DNA of 15,851 nt from Halieaceae bacterium UBA3479 (GCA_002377985.1 DFQW01000126.1:508-16358), one strand, 5' to 3'; shown: positions 1 to 7,906, numbered from the stretch's first letter. Program-made: numbers and translations. Notes: generated by a model from the sequence alone, not told the origin.

Positions 1-1
1 C

Positions 2-1327
2 CCCTCGGATCCTTTTGTGCTTCTTGAGAGAAACAACCAAAGAACCTACATCGCCCAATCGGGCCTGGTCGGTCCAGACGGGATAGATAAAGAAACCCGA
101 GCCCTCTATCAAACAGATCGGCCCACTTACGAGCTGCTCGAGGGCGATGCGCTGAATGTCGACTTGCGTTACCAAAACAGTGGCGGCGCTCTTGAGGTTA
201 CCAAGCGATACCGCTTCACCCGGGGCAGTCACGGCATTACGGTTACGCACGAGATAAAAAATATTTCGAGCAGCACTGTTCAACTGACGCCCTTCGCACA
301 ATTGAAAAGGGATGGGTCTCCAGCGCCCTCCGACAACAACTCTGGCATGGGCATGCGGCCGTTCCTGGGGTCCGCGCTAACTCATACAGAGCAGCGTTTT
401 GAAAAATTTGATTTTGAGGAAATGGACGAAAAGCCCTTCAAAGCCGACCTGCAAGGCGGTTGGGTCGCGATGCTCCAGCACTACTTTGTCAGCGCATGGG
501 TTCCGGATGCTGACGAAACACACCGGTTTAGAACGCGTCATACCAAAAATGGCTTCAATATTATTGGCTACACCGGTCCCGCGCTCTCGCTCGCACCAGG
601 GGAATCCTCCACGGTAACCAACACGCTCTATGTCGGCCCTAAAAATCAAGCCGTGCTGTCTGATCTGGCGCCTCACCTTGACCTGGTCGTTGATTACGGT
701 TGGTTGTGGTGGATCGCCCAGCCGCTCTTCTGGTTGCTCACCCTGATCCAGTCGGTGGTGGTGAACTGGGGTATAGCCATTATTATTTTGACACTGCTAG
801 TCAAGCTCGCTTTTTTTCAGCTATCTGCCGCCGGCTACAAATCCATGGCGAGAATGAGAAAAGTGCAGCCGCGCATCGTGGCCATTCGTGACGAGTATGC
901 AAACGACAAGGCCAAGCAGTCTCAAGCCATGATGGAGCTGTACAAAAAGGAAAAAATTAACCCCTTGGGTGGGTGTTTTCCCATTCTCGTACAAATGCCG
1001 GTGTTTATCGCGTTGTATTGGGTGTTGATGGAATCGGTAGAGCTCCGCCAGGCACCGTTCGCGTTGTGGATAGAAGACCTGTCAGCCATGGATCCGTACT
1101 TTGTCTTACCTATCCTGATGGGCGCGAGCATGTATTACATGCAAAAACTGAATCCCGCGCCGCCAGACCCCATGCAGGCAAAAATCATGCAGTGGATGCC
1201 GATTGTCTTCACCTTTTTCTTCCTGTGGTTCCCCGCGGGGCTGGTGCTGTACTGGCTCTGCAATAACCTGCTGTCAATGGCTCAGCAACACATCATTAAT
1301 CGGCGCATTGAGAGCGGAAATCTCTAA
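2..1327 (+). CDS. yidC: Membrane protein insertase YidC (5'-truncated by window edge)
   Basis: YidC inserts and folds inner-membrane proteins, alone or with SecYEG; known clients include the ATP synthase c subunit, also encoded in this window. The reading frame is open to the left edge, so the true start and first membrane anchor lie outside; about 440 of the usual roughly 550 residues are visible. The first half is the periplasmic beta-sandwich domain (GGWVAMLQHYF block at 455-487, PHLDLVVDYGWLW at about 674-711). It is followed by the conserved five-helix core: a helix around 752-820, the cytoplasmic hairpin rich in Lys/Met/Arg (838-960), NPLGGCFPILVQMP (959-1000), VELRQAPFALWI and FFFLWFPAGLVLYW near the C-terminus. 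The hydrophilic-groove position occupied by Arg366 in E. coli is Lys here (codon 803-805), a conservative charge-keeping change. Stop TAA at 1325; mnmE begins 7 bases later, so the two are probably co-transcribed. Confidence 0.97.
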   Translation, partial: PSDPFVLLERNNQRTYIAQSGLVGPDGIDKETRALYQTDRPTYELLEGDALNVDLRYQNSGGALEVTKRYRFTRGSHGITVTHEIKNISSSTVQLTPFAQLKRDGSPAPSDNNSGMGMRPFLGSALTHTEQRFEKFDFEEMDEKPFKADLQGGWVAMLQHYFVSAWVPDADETHRFRTRHTKNGFNIIGYTGPALSLAPGESSTVTNTLYVGPKNQAVLSDLAPHLDLVVDYGWLWWIAQPLFWLLTLIQSVVVNWGIAIIILTLLVKLAFFQLSAAGYKSMARMRKVQPRIVAIRDEYANDKAKQSQAMMELYKKEKINPLGGCFPILVQMPVFIALYWVLMESVELRQAPFALWIEDLSAMDPYFVLPILMGASMYYMQKLNPAPPDPMQAKIMQWMPIVFTFFFLWFPAGLVLYWLCNNLLSMAQQHIINRRIESGNL

Positions 1328-1334
1328 CTCCGTC

Positions 1335-2705
1335 ATGGCAGAGCAAGGCGGTCTGATCGACGGCGGTGGTTTGGATCAAGACACTATCGCCGCCATCGCA
1401 ACCCCGGCGGGCAAAGGCGGCGTGGCAATCATCAGACTCTCCGGCGGCCTGTCTTGGTCTATTGCCCAAAGCCTGTGCGGGCGCGCGTTGCAGGCGAGAA
1501 CACCTGCGCTCTGCACCTTCAAGCATCAAAACGACATCATCGATCAAGGGCTGGTGCTGCTTTTTAAAGGGCCGCATTCTTTTACGGGAGAAGATGTCGC
1601 CGAATTGCATTGCCATGGCGGTGTCGTTATTACCTCAATGTTGCTCGATGCATGCCTTGCTATGGGCGCGAGGATGGCTAGACCGGGGGAGTTTTCAGAG
1701 CGAGCGTTCATGAATAACAAGCTTGACCTCGCTCAGGCAGAGGGGCTTGCTGATTTGATCGATGCGCCGACCCGGCAAGCCGCGCGACAAGCCGCGGCCT
1801 CTCTGAGAGGGGCTTTTTCCGAAGCGGTTAATACACTCGGTAACGCACTCTTGCAGATCAGAATCTATATCGAAGCGGCGATTGATTTTCCAGAAGAAGA
1901 AGTCGACTTCCTGTCGGACGAGGGCATTCGCGGCCAACTCTCTGACACGCTGACGGCCTTAACTGAGCTGATCGCAAATGCGCAGCAAGGCGCGCTAATG
2001 AGTAAAGCCGCGAAAATTGTTCTCACTGGCAAACCCAATGTGGGAAAAAGCAGCTTGCTTAATCAACTCGCTCGCGATCAGATCGCCATTGTTACCGACG
2101 TGCCAGGCACTACCCGCGATGTTATCAAACAGGCAATCAACCTCGGTGGCCTGATATTGGAATTCGCCGACACTGCCGGCATCCGGGAGGCATCGGACAT
2201 CATCGAGCTTGAAGGTATTCAGCGGGCTCGCAAAGCGTTAGATACCGCCGATCTCATTATCCGGGTTATCGATGACTCAGAGAAAATGGAGGGCGAAACA
2301 GAGCAACTACCTACGGGCGTGCCCGTTATTCACGTACTCAACAAGATTGATCTCTCTAACCGCCCGGCGGGAGCGCAACCCGCCAGTGGTGTCACTACTA
2401 TGGCCGTATCCGCTGCGACGGGTGCGGGTATCAGCGCACTTGAATCCGCTATTTTGGCCGCGCTCGGACTGTCCACCGACACCGGGATAACCCCGTTCAG
2501 CGCCAGAGAGCGTCATGTGTCGATCCTCCAGGCTACCCACGCAATATTGAAAGAGGGTATCGCGCAATTCAATCAGACCGGTGCCGGAGAAATTCTGGCA
2601 GAAGACCTGAGAAGGGCGCACGACACGTTGGGTGAAATAACGGGGGTCGTTGGCGTTGATGCGTTGCTGGGAGAAATCTTTTCTTCTTTTTGTATTGGTA
2701 AATAA
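1335..2705 (+). CDS. mnmE: tRNA modification GTPase MnmE (TrmE)
   Basis: MnmE is a dimeric GTPase that, with MnmG, installs the (carboxymethyl)aminomethyl group on U34 of certain tRNAs, using a tetrahydrofolate one-carbon unit. The 456-residue product matches the family length (454 in E. coli). Visible are the N-terminal folate-binding domain (TIAAIATPAGKGG at 17-29), the helical domain, and an embedded G domain: GKPNVGKS (232-239), TTRD (259-262), DTAG (279-282) and NKID (336-339). The C-terminal FCIGK carries the catalytic Cys453, equivalent to Cys451 of E. coli. I chose ATG 1335 because it gives an N-terminus of family length directly before the TIxAxATP motif; longer in-frame starts reach back into yidC and encode nothing family-like. 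It follows the yidC stop by 7 bases, and its partner gene mnmG lies just beyond the next gap. Confidence 0.97.
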   Translation: MAEQGGLIDGGGLDQDTIAAIATPAGKGGVAIIRLSGGLSWSIAQSLCGRALQARTPALCTFKHQNDIIDQGLVLLFKGPHSFTGEDVAELHCHGGVVITSMLLDACLAMGARMARPGEFSERAFMNNKLDLAQAEGLADLIDAPTRQAARQAAASLRGAFSEAVNTLGNALLQIRIYIEAAIDFPEEEVDFLSDEGIRGQLSDTLTALTELIANAQQGALMSKAAKIVLTGKPNVGKSSLLNQLARDQIAIVTDVPGTTRDVIKQAINLGGLILEFADTAGIREASDIIELEGIQRARKALDTADLIIRVIDDSEKMEGETEQLPTGVPVIHVLNKIDLSNRPAGAQPASGVTTMAVSAATGAGISALESAILAALGLSTDTGITPFSARERHVSILQATHAILKEGIAQFNQTGAGEILAEDLRRAHDTLGEITGVVGVDALLGEIFSSFCIGK

Positions 2706-3015
2706 TCAGCGGCCTTTAACCCGCTTATCCCCATGAATTCTGGGTCCCGGCAGCAACGCTGAACGATACCGACCACGATAGAACGCGCCCTTTGTTCACT
2801 GCGTATTCACAACCTGTCTACACGATATCGCTGAGGGTCGATGTTATCCCGGCGGTGGGCATGAACGTTGTGGGCAACCATCCAAAAACCCGGTGGCAAG
2901 CCTGTGGACTTTATCTTTACCCCGGCCCACTGGATTTTTGTTCACGTGTTACGCCCGACGAAAGCAGTCCTTTTGCCAGCATTTCCCATAAGGTTAACAA
3001 CAACCTAACCTACTG

Positions 3016-3053
3016 TTTTTAATGTTTTTAATGGGGATTTTCAGCTTTTAATG
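3016..3053 (+). repeat. Three TTTTAATG direct repeats in AT-rich core
   Basis: Two abutting 9-base units TTTTTAATG occupy 3016-3024 and 3025-3033, and a third, shorter copy TTTTAATG lies at 3046-3053. They sit at the left edge of the AT-rich block in the mnmE-mnmG gap. In known origins, short AT-rich direct repeats mark the duplex-unwinding element opened by DnaA; that role here is inferred from position and composition only. Confidence 0.6.
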
Positions 3054-3166
3054 GCTCCTTAATAACAACAATATTTAGATACTCTTATTAATAATAAATA
3101 AATTTAATCTGCTGTTTTGTCGCTACAGGGCAGATACCGATTCGCTATTATCAACATAGACACTAG

Positions 3167-3195
3167 TACATACCTTTGATTAGCGCGTTTATACT
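3167..3195 (+). promoter_or_regulatory. Probable sigma70 promoter of mnmG operon
   Basis: A good -10 element TATACT (3190-3195, five of six consensus bases) is preceded, at 17-base spacing, by a weak -35 TACATA (3167-3172, three of six). The bases after the -10 form a C-rich discriminator (CCCCACCC, 3196-3203), placing the likely transcription start near 3202, about 27 bases before the mnmG ATG. An IHF-like site with one mismatch (CATACCTTTGATT, 3169-3181) overlaps the spacer. In E. coli the mnmG promoter also lies beside oriC and its transcription affects initiation; a similar link here is inference. Confidence 0.4.
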
Positions 3196-3228
3196 CCCCA
3201 CCCGCTAACAAACAGCAGCCATATCCTA

Positions 3229-5130
3229 ATGCAGCACCCTAACGCATATGACGTCATCGTAATTGGTGGTGGCCACGCGGGCACAGAAGCGACTTTGGCG
3301 GCTGCTCGGATGGGCGCGCGTACGCTTTTGATAACCCACGCGGTGGACACACTTGGCCAGATGTCATGCAATCCGGCCATTGGGGGTATTGGAAAAAGCC
3401 ACCTGGTGCGAGAAGTGGATGCCATGGGCGGCATAATGGCTCGCGCCACCGATTTATCCGGCATCCAATTCAGAGTGTTGAATGCGAGAAAAGGACCCGC
3501 GGTGAGAGCGACTCGCGCTCAGGCGGATCGAATTCTCTATCGCCAAGTGATCCGCAGGGCGCTGGAAAACACAGAAAATGTGCATATTTTTCAGGATGCG
3601 GTTGAGGATATACATATCACCGGTGACGCGGTTTCAGGTGTTGTCACACGCACGGGTATTGTGTTCTCAACGAGGAGCGTCGTCCTTACCGCAGGCACCT
3701 TCCTTAATGGGAAAATGCATGTGGGTGAGTCTCAGGCCTCGGGTGGGCGCATGGGTGACGCTGCCTCGGTAGGGCTGGCTGATCGCTTGCGGGATGTGTG
3801 CCCGAGAGTGGGCCGCTTGAAAACAGGGACTCCTCCCCGTATCGACGCCAGATCGGTCAATTTCGCGTTGATGACCGAACAATGGGGTGATGATCCTCGT
3901 CCCGTGATGTCGCTCATGGGGAGACGCGAGGACCATCCCGCCCAGCGATGTTGCTGGATTACCGAAACCAACGAAAAAACCCACGAAATTATTCGCTCTG
4001 GTCTTGACCGTTCTCCGCTGTTTGGCGGTGTCATCGAGGGTGTGGGCCCGCGTTACTGTCCGAGCATTGAAGACAAGATTCATCGCTTTGCCGATAAAAC
4101 CTCCCATCAGATTTTTATTGAACCGGAGGGGCTAACCACAAATGAGCTGTATCCCAATGGTATTTCTACTTCACTCCCATTCGACATACAGCTCGCTCTG
4201 GTAAGGTCAATTAAAGGTTTGGAAAAAGCGCATATCACGAGACCGGGATACGCAATTGAATACGACTACTTTGACCCGCGTGATTTGCGCCATTCGCTCG
4301 AGACCAAAACGGTCTCAGGATTATTTTTCGCCGGACAAATCAATGGCACAACAGGTTATGAGGAGGCGGCGGCGCAGGGCTTAGTGGCGGGTATCAACGC
4401 GGCGCGTGCTGTGAGTGCCCTGCCTGCCTGGGAGCCAAGAAGGGATGAGGCTTACATAGGCGTACTCATTGATGATTTGGTGACGCTCGGCACTACAGAG
4501 CCTTATCGCATGTTCACCTCCCGCGCCGAATACCGGCTTCAATTGAGAGAAGACAACGCTGATCTCAGACTTACCGAGCAAGGTAGGTTGCTGGGTGTCG
4601 TGGGAGAAGAGCAATGGCGTTATTTTGTCGATAAGAGAGAAGCGATCAGCAAAGAGAAGCGGCGTTTGGAAGCGGAGTATGTGCAGCCTGATTCGGCGGT
4701 AGCGCGTGAGCTCATGCCGCACCTGTCTAAGCCTTTGGCCCGCGAGTACTCTCTGGCCGATCTGTTGAAGCGACCGGAAATTACTTCAGCGCTGTTGTAC
4801 GCTGCCGCTCCGCCCGATAGTCCTGTTGAGGAGTCGGTCGCGGAACAGGTGACCATCCAACTAAAGTACGCGGGGTATATCGATCGCCAACAAGAGGATG
4901 TTGCGCGCTTACAAAGACATGAGGCCATGACTATTCCCGATGACCTTAATTTTTATGAAGTGGACGGACTGTCCCACGAGATTTGCCAAAAGCTGAGCGA
5001 ACTTCGACCCACCAACTTAGCGCGCGCGGGGAGAGTGCCGGGCGTGACTCCCGCGGCGATGTCTTTGTTACTGGTGTATCTCAAGAAACGGGCGCTAAGG
5101 GAGTCGTTCCGCGCGACAGCGAATGGCTGA
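3229..5130 (+). CDS. mnmG: tRNA uridine-5-carboxymethylaminomethyl(34) synthesis enzyme MnmG (GidA)
   Basis: MnmG is the FAD- and NADH-dependent partner of MnmE in modifying tRNA wobble uridine U34. The 633-residue protein (629 in E. coli) starts with a Rossmann FAD-binding motif, GGGHAGTEA at 13-21. It keeps both catalytic cysteines, Cys47 (in [10 protein letters not shown]) and Cys277 (in [11 protein letters not shown]), as well as the [19 protein letters not shown] FAD segment ([15 protein letters not shown]) and the C-terminal helical MnmE/tRNA-binding part ending with SGVTPAA-type sequence ([17 protein letters not shown]). ATG 3229 gives the conserved start DVIVIGGG at residue 8. No clear Shine-Dalgarno sequence precedes it, and the predicted leader is only about 27 bases. 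It is the first gene of a coupled cluster: its last 8 bases overlap rsmG. Confidence 0.97.
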   Translation: MQHPNAYDVIVIGGGHAGTEATLAAARMGARTLLITHAVDTLGQMSCNPAIGGIGKSHLVREVDAMGGIMARATDLSGIQFRVLNARKGPAVRATRAQADRILYRQVIRRALENTENVHIFQDAVEDIHITGDAVSGVVTRTGIVFSTRSVVLTAGTFLNGKMHVGESQASGGRMGDAASVGLADRLRDVCPRVGRLKTGTPPRIDARSVNFALMTEQWGDDPRPVMSLMGRREDHPAQRCCWITETNEKTHEIIRSGLDRSPLFGGVIEGVGPRYCPSIEDKIHRFADKTSHQIFIEPEGLTTNELYPNGISTSLPFDIQLALVRSIKGLEKAHITRPGYAIEYDYFDPRDLRHSLETKTVSGLFFAGQINGTTGYEEAAAQGLVAGINAARAVSALPAWEPRRDEAYIGVLIDDLVTLGTTEPYRMFTSRAEYRLQLREDNADLRLTEQGRLLGVVGEEQWRYFVDKREAISKEKRRLEAEYVQPDSAVARELMPHLSKPLAREYSLADLLKRPEITSALLYAAAPPDSPVEESVAEQVTIQLKYAGYIDRQQEDVARLQRHEAMTIPDDLNFYEVDGLSHEICQKLSELRPTNLARAGRVPGVTPAAMSLLLVYLKKRALRESFRATANG

Positions 5131-5767
5131 TCACGACCTTCAGTTTCTTAAAGCAACAACGCAGTGTATGGGGCTATCGCTGAGTGACACTCAGCTGGAG
5201 CAGTTGGTCGGCTACGTTGACTTGCTCGAGAAATGGAACCGGACCTATAACCTCACGGCCATTCGAAACAGGCAGGAAATGCTGGTAAGACATGTTCTTG
5301 AAAGTCTCGCTATCGCGCCTTTTATTCAGGGATCAAACAGACTGGACGTGGGCACGGGGGCTGGCGTTCCCGGGGTCCCCCTGGCGATAGCTGACACCGG
5401 TTCGGGGTACACGCTGATCGACAGTAACGGAAAAAAAACGCGATTTTTAACCGAGGTGAAAAGGCAGCTGGGTTTAACTAACATCCAGATTGAGACGGCG
5501 CGAGTTGAATCCTGGGTGCCCGATGTCATTTACGATGTGGTTGTAACCAGAGCCTTTGCTGATTTGAATACAACGGTGAACAGAATAGATCATGTGCTTG
5601 GCCGCGAGGGCTCGCTTTACACTATGACCACTGATAGCGCTGCCGAGGTCACTACTACCATGCCCGCTAATATGGAGCTGGAGGAAGTGCAGGAAATCAG
5701 GGTGCCGGGACAGGACTGGTCCTTTAATCTGATGAAGATTCGGCGAAGCCAGAGAGACACATCATGA
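5123..5767 (+). CDS. rsmG: 16S rRNA (guanine527-N7)-methyltransferase RsmG (GidB)
   Basis: RsmG uses S-adenosylmethionine to methylate N7 of G527 in 16S rRNA; loss causes low-level streptomycin resistance in several bacteria. The 214-residue protein (207 in E. coli) shows the N-terminal helical region with [12 protein letters not shown] (36-47), the SAM-binding loop [15 protein letters not shown] (75-89), the acidic end of strand 2 (LID, 98-100) and the VxxRAFA motif (141-146). It is odd near the C-terminus: where the family normally has a (F/Y)xxKG motif (ALKG in E. coli), this protein reads Tyr166-Thr-Met-Thr-Thr-Asp171, so the conserved Lys-Gly is replaced by Thr-Thr. ATG 5123 lies inside the end of mnmG with no strong ribosome site nearby, suggesting translational coupling. 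The stop shares an ATGA with parA. Confidence 0.94.
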   Translation: MADHDLQFLKATTQCMGLSLSDTQLEQLVGYVDLLEKWNRTYNLTAIRNRQEMLVRHVLESLAIAPFIQGSNRLDVGTGAGVPGVPLAIADTGSGYTLIDSNGKKTRFLTEVKRQLGLTNIQIETARVESWVPDVIYDVVVTRAFADLNTTVNRIDHVLGREGSLYTMTTDSAAEVTTTMPANMELEEVQEIRVPGQDWSFNLMKIRRSQRDTS

Positions 5768-6546
5768 AGGTTGTTGCGGTAGCCAACCAAAAGGGCGGTG
5801 TTGGAAAAACGACAACCAGCGTGAATCTTTCTGCGGCGCTGGGGGCGATGGATAAAAGGGTATTGCTCGTCGATCTTGATCCCCAAGGCAATGCCTCGGT
5901 TTCTGTTGGCCTCAACAAGGGAGAGCTTCCCGCCACCACTTATGAACTGTTGGTGGAGCAAAAGCCATTGGGAGAGGTAGCGATCTCCCTACCGCAGCTT
6001 CATATGGACGTTGTTCCGGCCAATGGCGATCTCACGGCCGCCGAGGTTGCCTTATTGGCGATAGCAGACCGGGAACAGCGCCTAAAGCAGGCCTTGGAGG
6101 CCGGGCGGCCACAATATGACTTCGTCATTATCGATTGTCCCCCGTCGCTGAATATGCTCACACTCAACGCGCTGGTTGCGGCAGATTCAGTGCTGATTAC
6201 GATGCAATGCGAGTATTTTGCGCTGGAGGGGCTTTCTGCCCTGCTCGAGACGGTGACCTCGATAAATCAAACGGTGAATCCTGGTCTGCGCATAGAGGGG
6301 ATATTGCGCACGCTTTACGACCCCAGAAATGCGCTGACCAACGAGGTATCCGAGCAACTCCATCAACATTTTGAGGGACTGGTATACAGAACCGTGATCC
6401 CCAGAAATGTTCGGCTGGCCGAGGCGCCCAGCCACGGGCTGCCGGGAATTGTTTATGATCGCCTGGCTAGAGGGGCCACTGCGTATATGGCTTTGGCAGG
6501 GGAGTTTATGCGCAGGCAAGAACACCATCTCAAGGACAATGCTTAA
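5764..6546 (+). CDS. parA: Chromosome partitioning ATPase ParA (Soj family)
   Basis: ParA is the ATPase of the chromosomal ParABS system; its ATP-bound dimers coat the nucleoid, and ParB-parS complexes at the origin pull along them. The 260-residue protein shows the deviant Walker A box KGGVGKTT (10-17) with its signature lysine, the Walker A' segment DLDPQGN (37-43) and Walker B VIIDCPPSLN (121-130). This length, with no N-terminal helix-turn-helix, marks the chromosomal Soj/ParA type rather than the longer plasmid type. It starts at ATG 5764, overlapping the rsmG stop by 4 bases (ATGA). AGAGAG in the preceding 15 bases may serve as ribosome site. parB follows with a 1-base overlap. Confidence 0.96.
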   Translation: MKVVAVANQKGGVGKTTTSVNLSAALGAMDKRVLLVDLDPQGNASVSVGLNKGELPATTYELLVEQKPLGEVAISLPQLHMDVVPANGDLTAAEVALLAIADREQRLKQALEAGRPQYDFVIIDCPPSLNMLTLNALVAADSVLITMQCEYFALEGLSALLETVTSINQTVNPGLRIEGILRTLYDPRNALTNEVSEQLHQHFEGLVYRTVIPRNVRLAEAPSHGLPGIVYDRLARGATAYMALAGEFMRRQEHHLKDNA

Positions 6547-7433
6547 TGGTGCAGAAGCGGAAGTTAAATCGGGGCCTGGAAGCGTTGCTCGGCTCGGGTG
6601 TTATGGGCAAGTCAGCGCCGCCGGCCGCTGCTGACGCGGCTGATACCGGGGGTAATTCAGAGACCCTGGCGCCATTGAGCGAAATACCCATCGAGTATCT
6701 GCAACGGGGTGTCTACCAACCACGCAGTGAATTTGAGCCAGAGGCGCTGGAAACACTGGCTGCGAGCATCAGGGCACAAGGGATTTTGCAACCGGTAGTC
6801 GTCCGTCCGCTATCCAAACAGCGATACGAAATTCTGTCGGGGGAGCGACGTTGGCGAGCGGCACAGCTCGCGGGTTTGGACCGCGTGCCCGTGGTGATTC
6901 GCGACGTGCCCGATGAAGACGCCATCGCCATAGCCTTAATCGAGAACATTCAGCGAGAGGACTTGAATCCGGTTGAAGAGGCCTTTGGCCTAAAGCGGCT
7001 ACAAGATGAGTTTGGGCTGAATCAGGAACAGATTGCGCAAGCCGTGGGCCGATCCCGTTCAGCCGTTGCAAACAGCCTTCGGCTTTTGAATTTGCACGGC
7101 GATATTCAAAAAATGTTGGGTCAGGGCGACATCGAAGTGGGCCATGCCAAGGTCCTGCTCGGGCTGGATAACGCCGATCAGCTGAGGGCCGCCAAGCAGG
7201 TGGCCAAGCGGGGTCTGTCAGTCAGGCAAACTGAGGCCCTTGTCAAAAGCTGGCGCGCCGAGCCCGCGGCAAAGCCGCATAAGGACCCCAACGTCAGCCG
7301 ACTGGAGCAGGATTTGAGTGATCGCTTTGGCGCCCGAGTCAGAATTCACCACCAACAGAACGGGCGGGGCCGGCTGGAAATACAGTACACGACCCTCGAT
7401 GAGTTGGACGGGATTTTAAAGAAATTAGATTAA
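6546..7433 (+). CDS. parB: Chromosome partitioning protein ParB (Spo0J family)
   Basis: ParB is a CTP-dependent DNA clamp that loads at parS sites near the origin and recruits ParA and condensin. The 295-residue protein begins with the ParA-stimulating tail (KLNRGLEALLG, 6-16). Next come the CTPase/ParB-N domain (IPIEYLQRGVYQPR, 48-61; GERRWRAA, 99-106; ENIQREDLNPVEEA, 133-146), a helix-turn-helix for parS recognition (EQIAQAVGRSRSAVANSLRLL, 161-181, in part) and a C-terminal dimerisation domain ending LDGILKKLD. The GERRxR and ENxQR nucleotide-binding boxes are intact. ATG 6546 shares its A with the parA stop (TAATG) and has AAGGA 9 bases upstream (6532-6536). I saw no good parS site in this window; the nearest likeness is a degenerate sequence at 2938-2953. 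Confidence 0.96.
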   Translation: MVQKRKLNRGLEALLGSGVMGKSAPPAAADAADTGGNSETLAPLSEIPIEYLQRGVYQPRSEFEPEALETLAASIRAQGILQPVVVRPLSKQRYEILSGERRWRAAQLAGLDRVPVVIRDVPDEDAIAIALIENIQREDLNPVEEAFGLKRLQDEFGLNQEQIAQAVGRSRSAVANSLRLLNLHGDIQKMLGQGDIEVGHAKVLLGLDNADQLRAAKQVAKRGLSVRQTEALVKSWRAEPAAKPHKDPNVSRLEQDLSDRFGARVRIHHQQNGRGRLEIQYTTLDELDGILKKLD

Positions 7434-7443
7434 ACCGTATGTG

Positions 7444-7472
7444 TTGAAGGGTTTAGGCCTTTCATCTACACT
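7444..7472 (+). promoter_or_regulatory. Probable sigma70 promoter of the ATP synthase operon
   Basis: TTGAAG (7444-7449, four of six -35 consensus bases) and TACACT (7467-7472, four of six -10 bases) are separated by exactly 17 bases, in the 71-base gap between parB and atpI. A run of seven C (7473-7479) follows the -10, giving a very GC-rich discriminator and a start near 7479. GC-rich discriminators are typical of promoters repressed by ppGpp in Proteobacteria, which would suit an operon tied to growth rate; that is inference. No intrinsic terminator for the parAB transcript was seen, so read-through from mnmG-rsmG-parAB is possible. Confidence 0.45.
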
Positions 7473-7504
7473 CCCCCCCGCATGAGAGGGGGTCTGGGTT
7501 TATC

Positions 7505-7906
7505 TTGGCCGAACACGCTTTTTCTGGACCTTTCGCCACGACACGCAAGCGGCTATTAAAAGCTGTAATAACGACAATGCTCGTCGTTTGCGTTGGTGCG
7601 GGAGCAGCCGGAACAGCAGCCGGTGTTCACATTTCTCTGGATATTATGCTGGGTGCGGTGGTTGTGCTGTTGCCCACCGGCTGGCTGGCGCTGAGCCTAA
7701 CGTCTGCTCGGTCTGCCCTCAGCCCGATATGGTTTGGGTTGGCCCGCTACAGTTTGGCTGCCCTGGGTTTTGCTGCCCTGTTTGCCTTGAGGCCGGGTAG
7801 TCATCCTCTGGCGGTGCTGGCGGGGAGTGCGGTGGGCCTGTTTTTGCCATCAGCACTGATTGCAAAGGGTAAGTGGTCCGGCCAGTACGGCGGAAGTGAA
7901 GACTAA
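7505..7906 (+). CDS. atpI: ATP synthase protein I (AtpI)
   Basis: AtpI is a small membrane protein encoded at the head of many bacterial ATP synthase operons; it helps assemble the c-ring and may aid Mg transport, and it is not part of the finished enzyme. The 133-residue product has four hydrophobic segments (about 19-40, 44-68, 77-95 and 101-121) with an Arg/Lys-rich N-terminus, matching the gammaproteobacterial form. Sequence conservation in this family is low, so position contributes strongly to the call. The only start that keeps the N-terminal charged segment is TTG 7505; the frame is closed by TAG at 7454, and the next ATG is 7577, inside the first membrane segment. A purine-rich GAGAGGGGG lies 14-22 bases upstream. 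The weak start suggests low expression. Confidence 0.85.
   Translation: MAEHAFSGPFATTRKRLLKAVITTMLVVCVGAGAAGTAAGVHISLDIMLGAVVVLLPTGWLALSLTSARSALSPIWFGLARYSLAALGFAALFALRPGSHPLAVLAGSAVGLFLPSALIAKGKWSGQYGGSED

Larger units (their letters stand above)
2706..3228. other. oriC: Candidate chromosomal replication origin (oriC) in the mnmE-mnmG gap
   Basis: This is the only long non-coding stretch in the window (523 bases). In E. coli and Vibrio, oriC lies immediately upstream of mnmG (gidA), so the position fits. Seen directly: an AT-rich core at about 3010-3120 (roughly three quarters A+T by hand count, higher at 3057-3110), three TTTTAATG repeats, and three sites one mismatch from the DnaA box TTATNCACA: TTATCCCCA (2725-2733), GTATTCACA (2803-2811) and TTATCAACA (3148-3156). 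Several two-mismatch sites also occur (2792-2800 and 2939-2947 on +, 2869-2877 on -). No perfect DnaA box and no GATC site were found, so it does not look like a copy of the E. coli origin. No convincing gene, RNA gene or U-tract terminator was seen. The alternative is an ordinary long promoter region, with the origin near dnaA outside the window. Confidence 0.45.

Noticed and set aside
2708..2725. AGCGG/CCGCT inverted repeat after mnmE as a terminator
   Set aside because: The stem is only 5 bp and no T-tract follows.
2792..3022. A 76-codon open frame in the mnmE-mnmG gap starting with TTG
   Set aside because: Weak start, no ribosome site, no recognisable domain, and it runs through the candidate origin; its composition looks non-coding.
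7473..7492. C-run and G-run near atpI as an intrinsic terminator for parAB
   Set aside because: The stem would be short and no T-tract follows; the C-run is better explained as a promoter discriminator and the G-run as part of a ribosome site.
7482..7559. A 25-codon frame starting with ATG that overlaps the atpI start in another frame
   Set aside because: No ribosome site and no resemblance to AtpI or a leader peptide; best explained by chance, though it lies just after the predicted transcription start.
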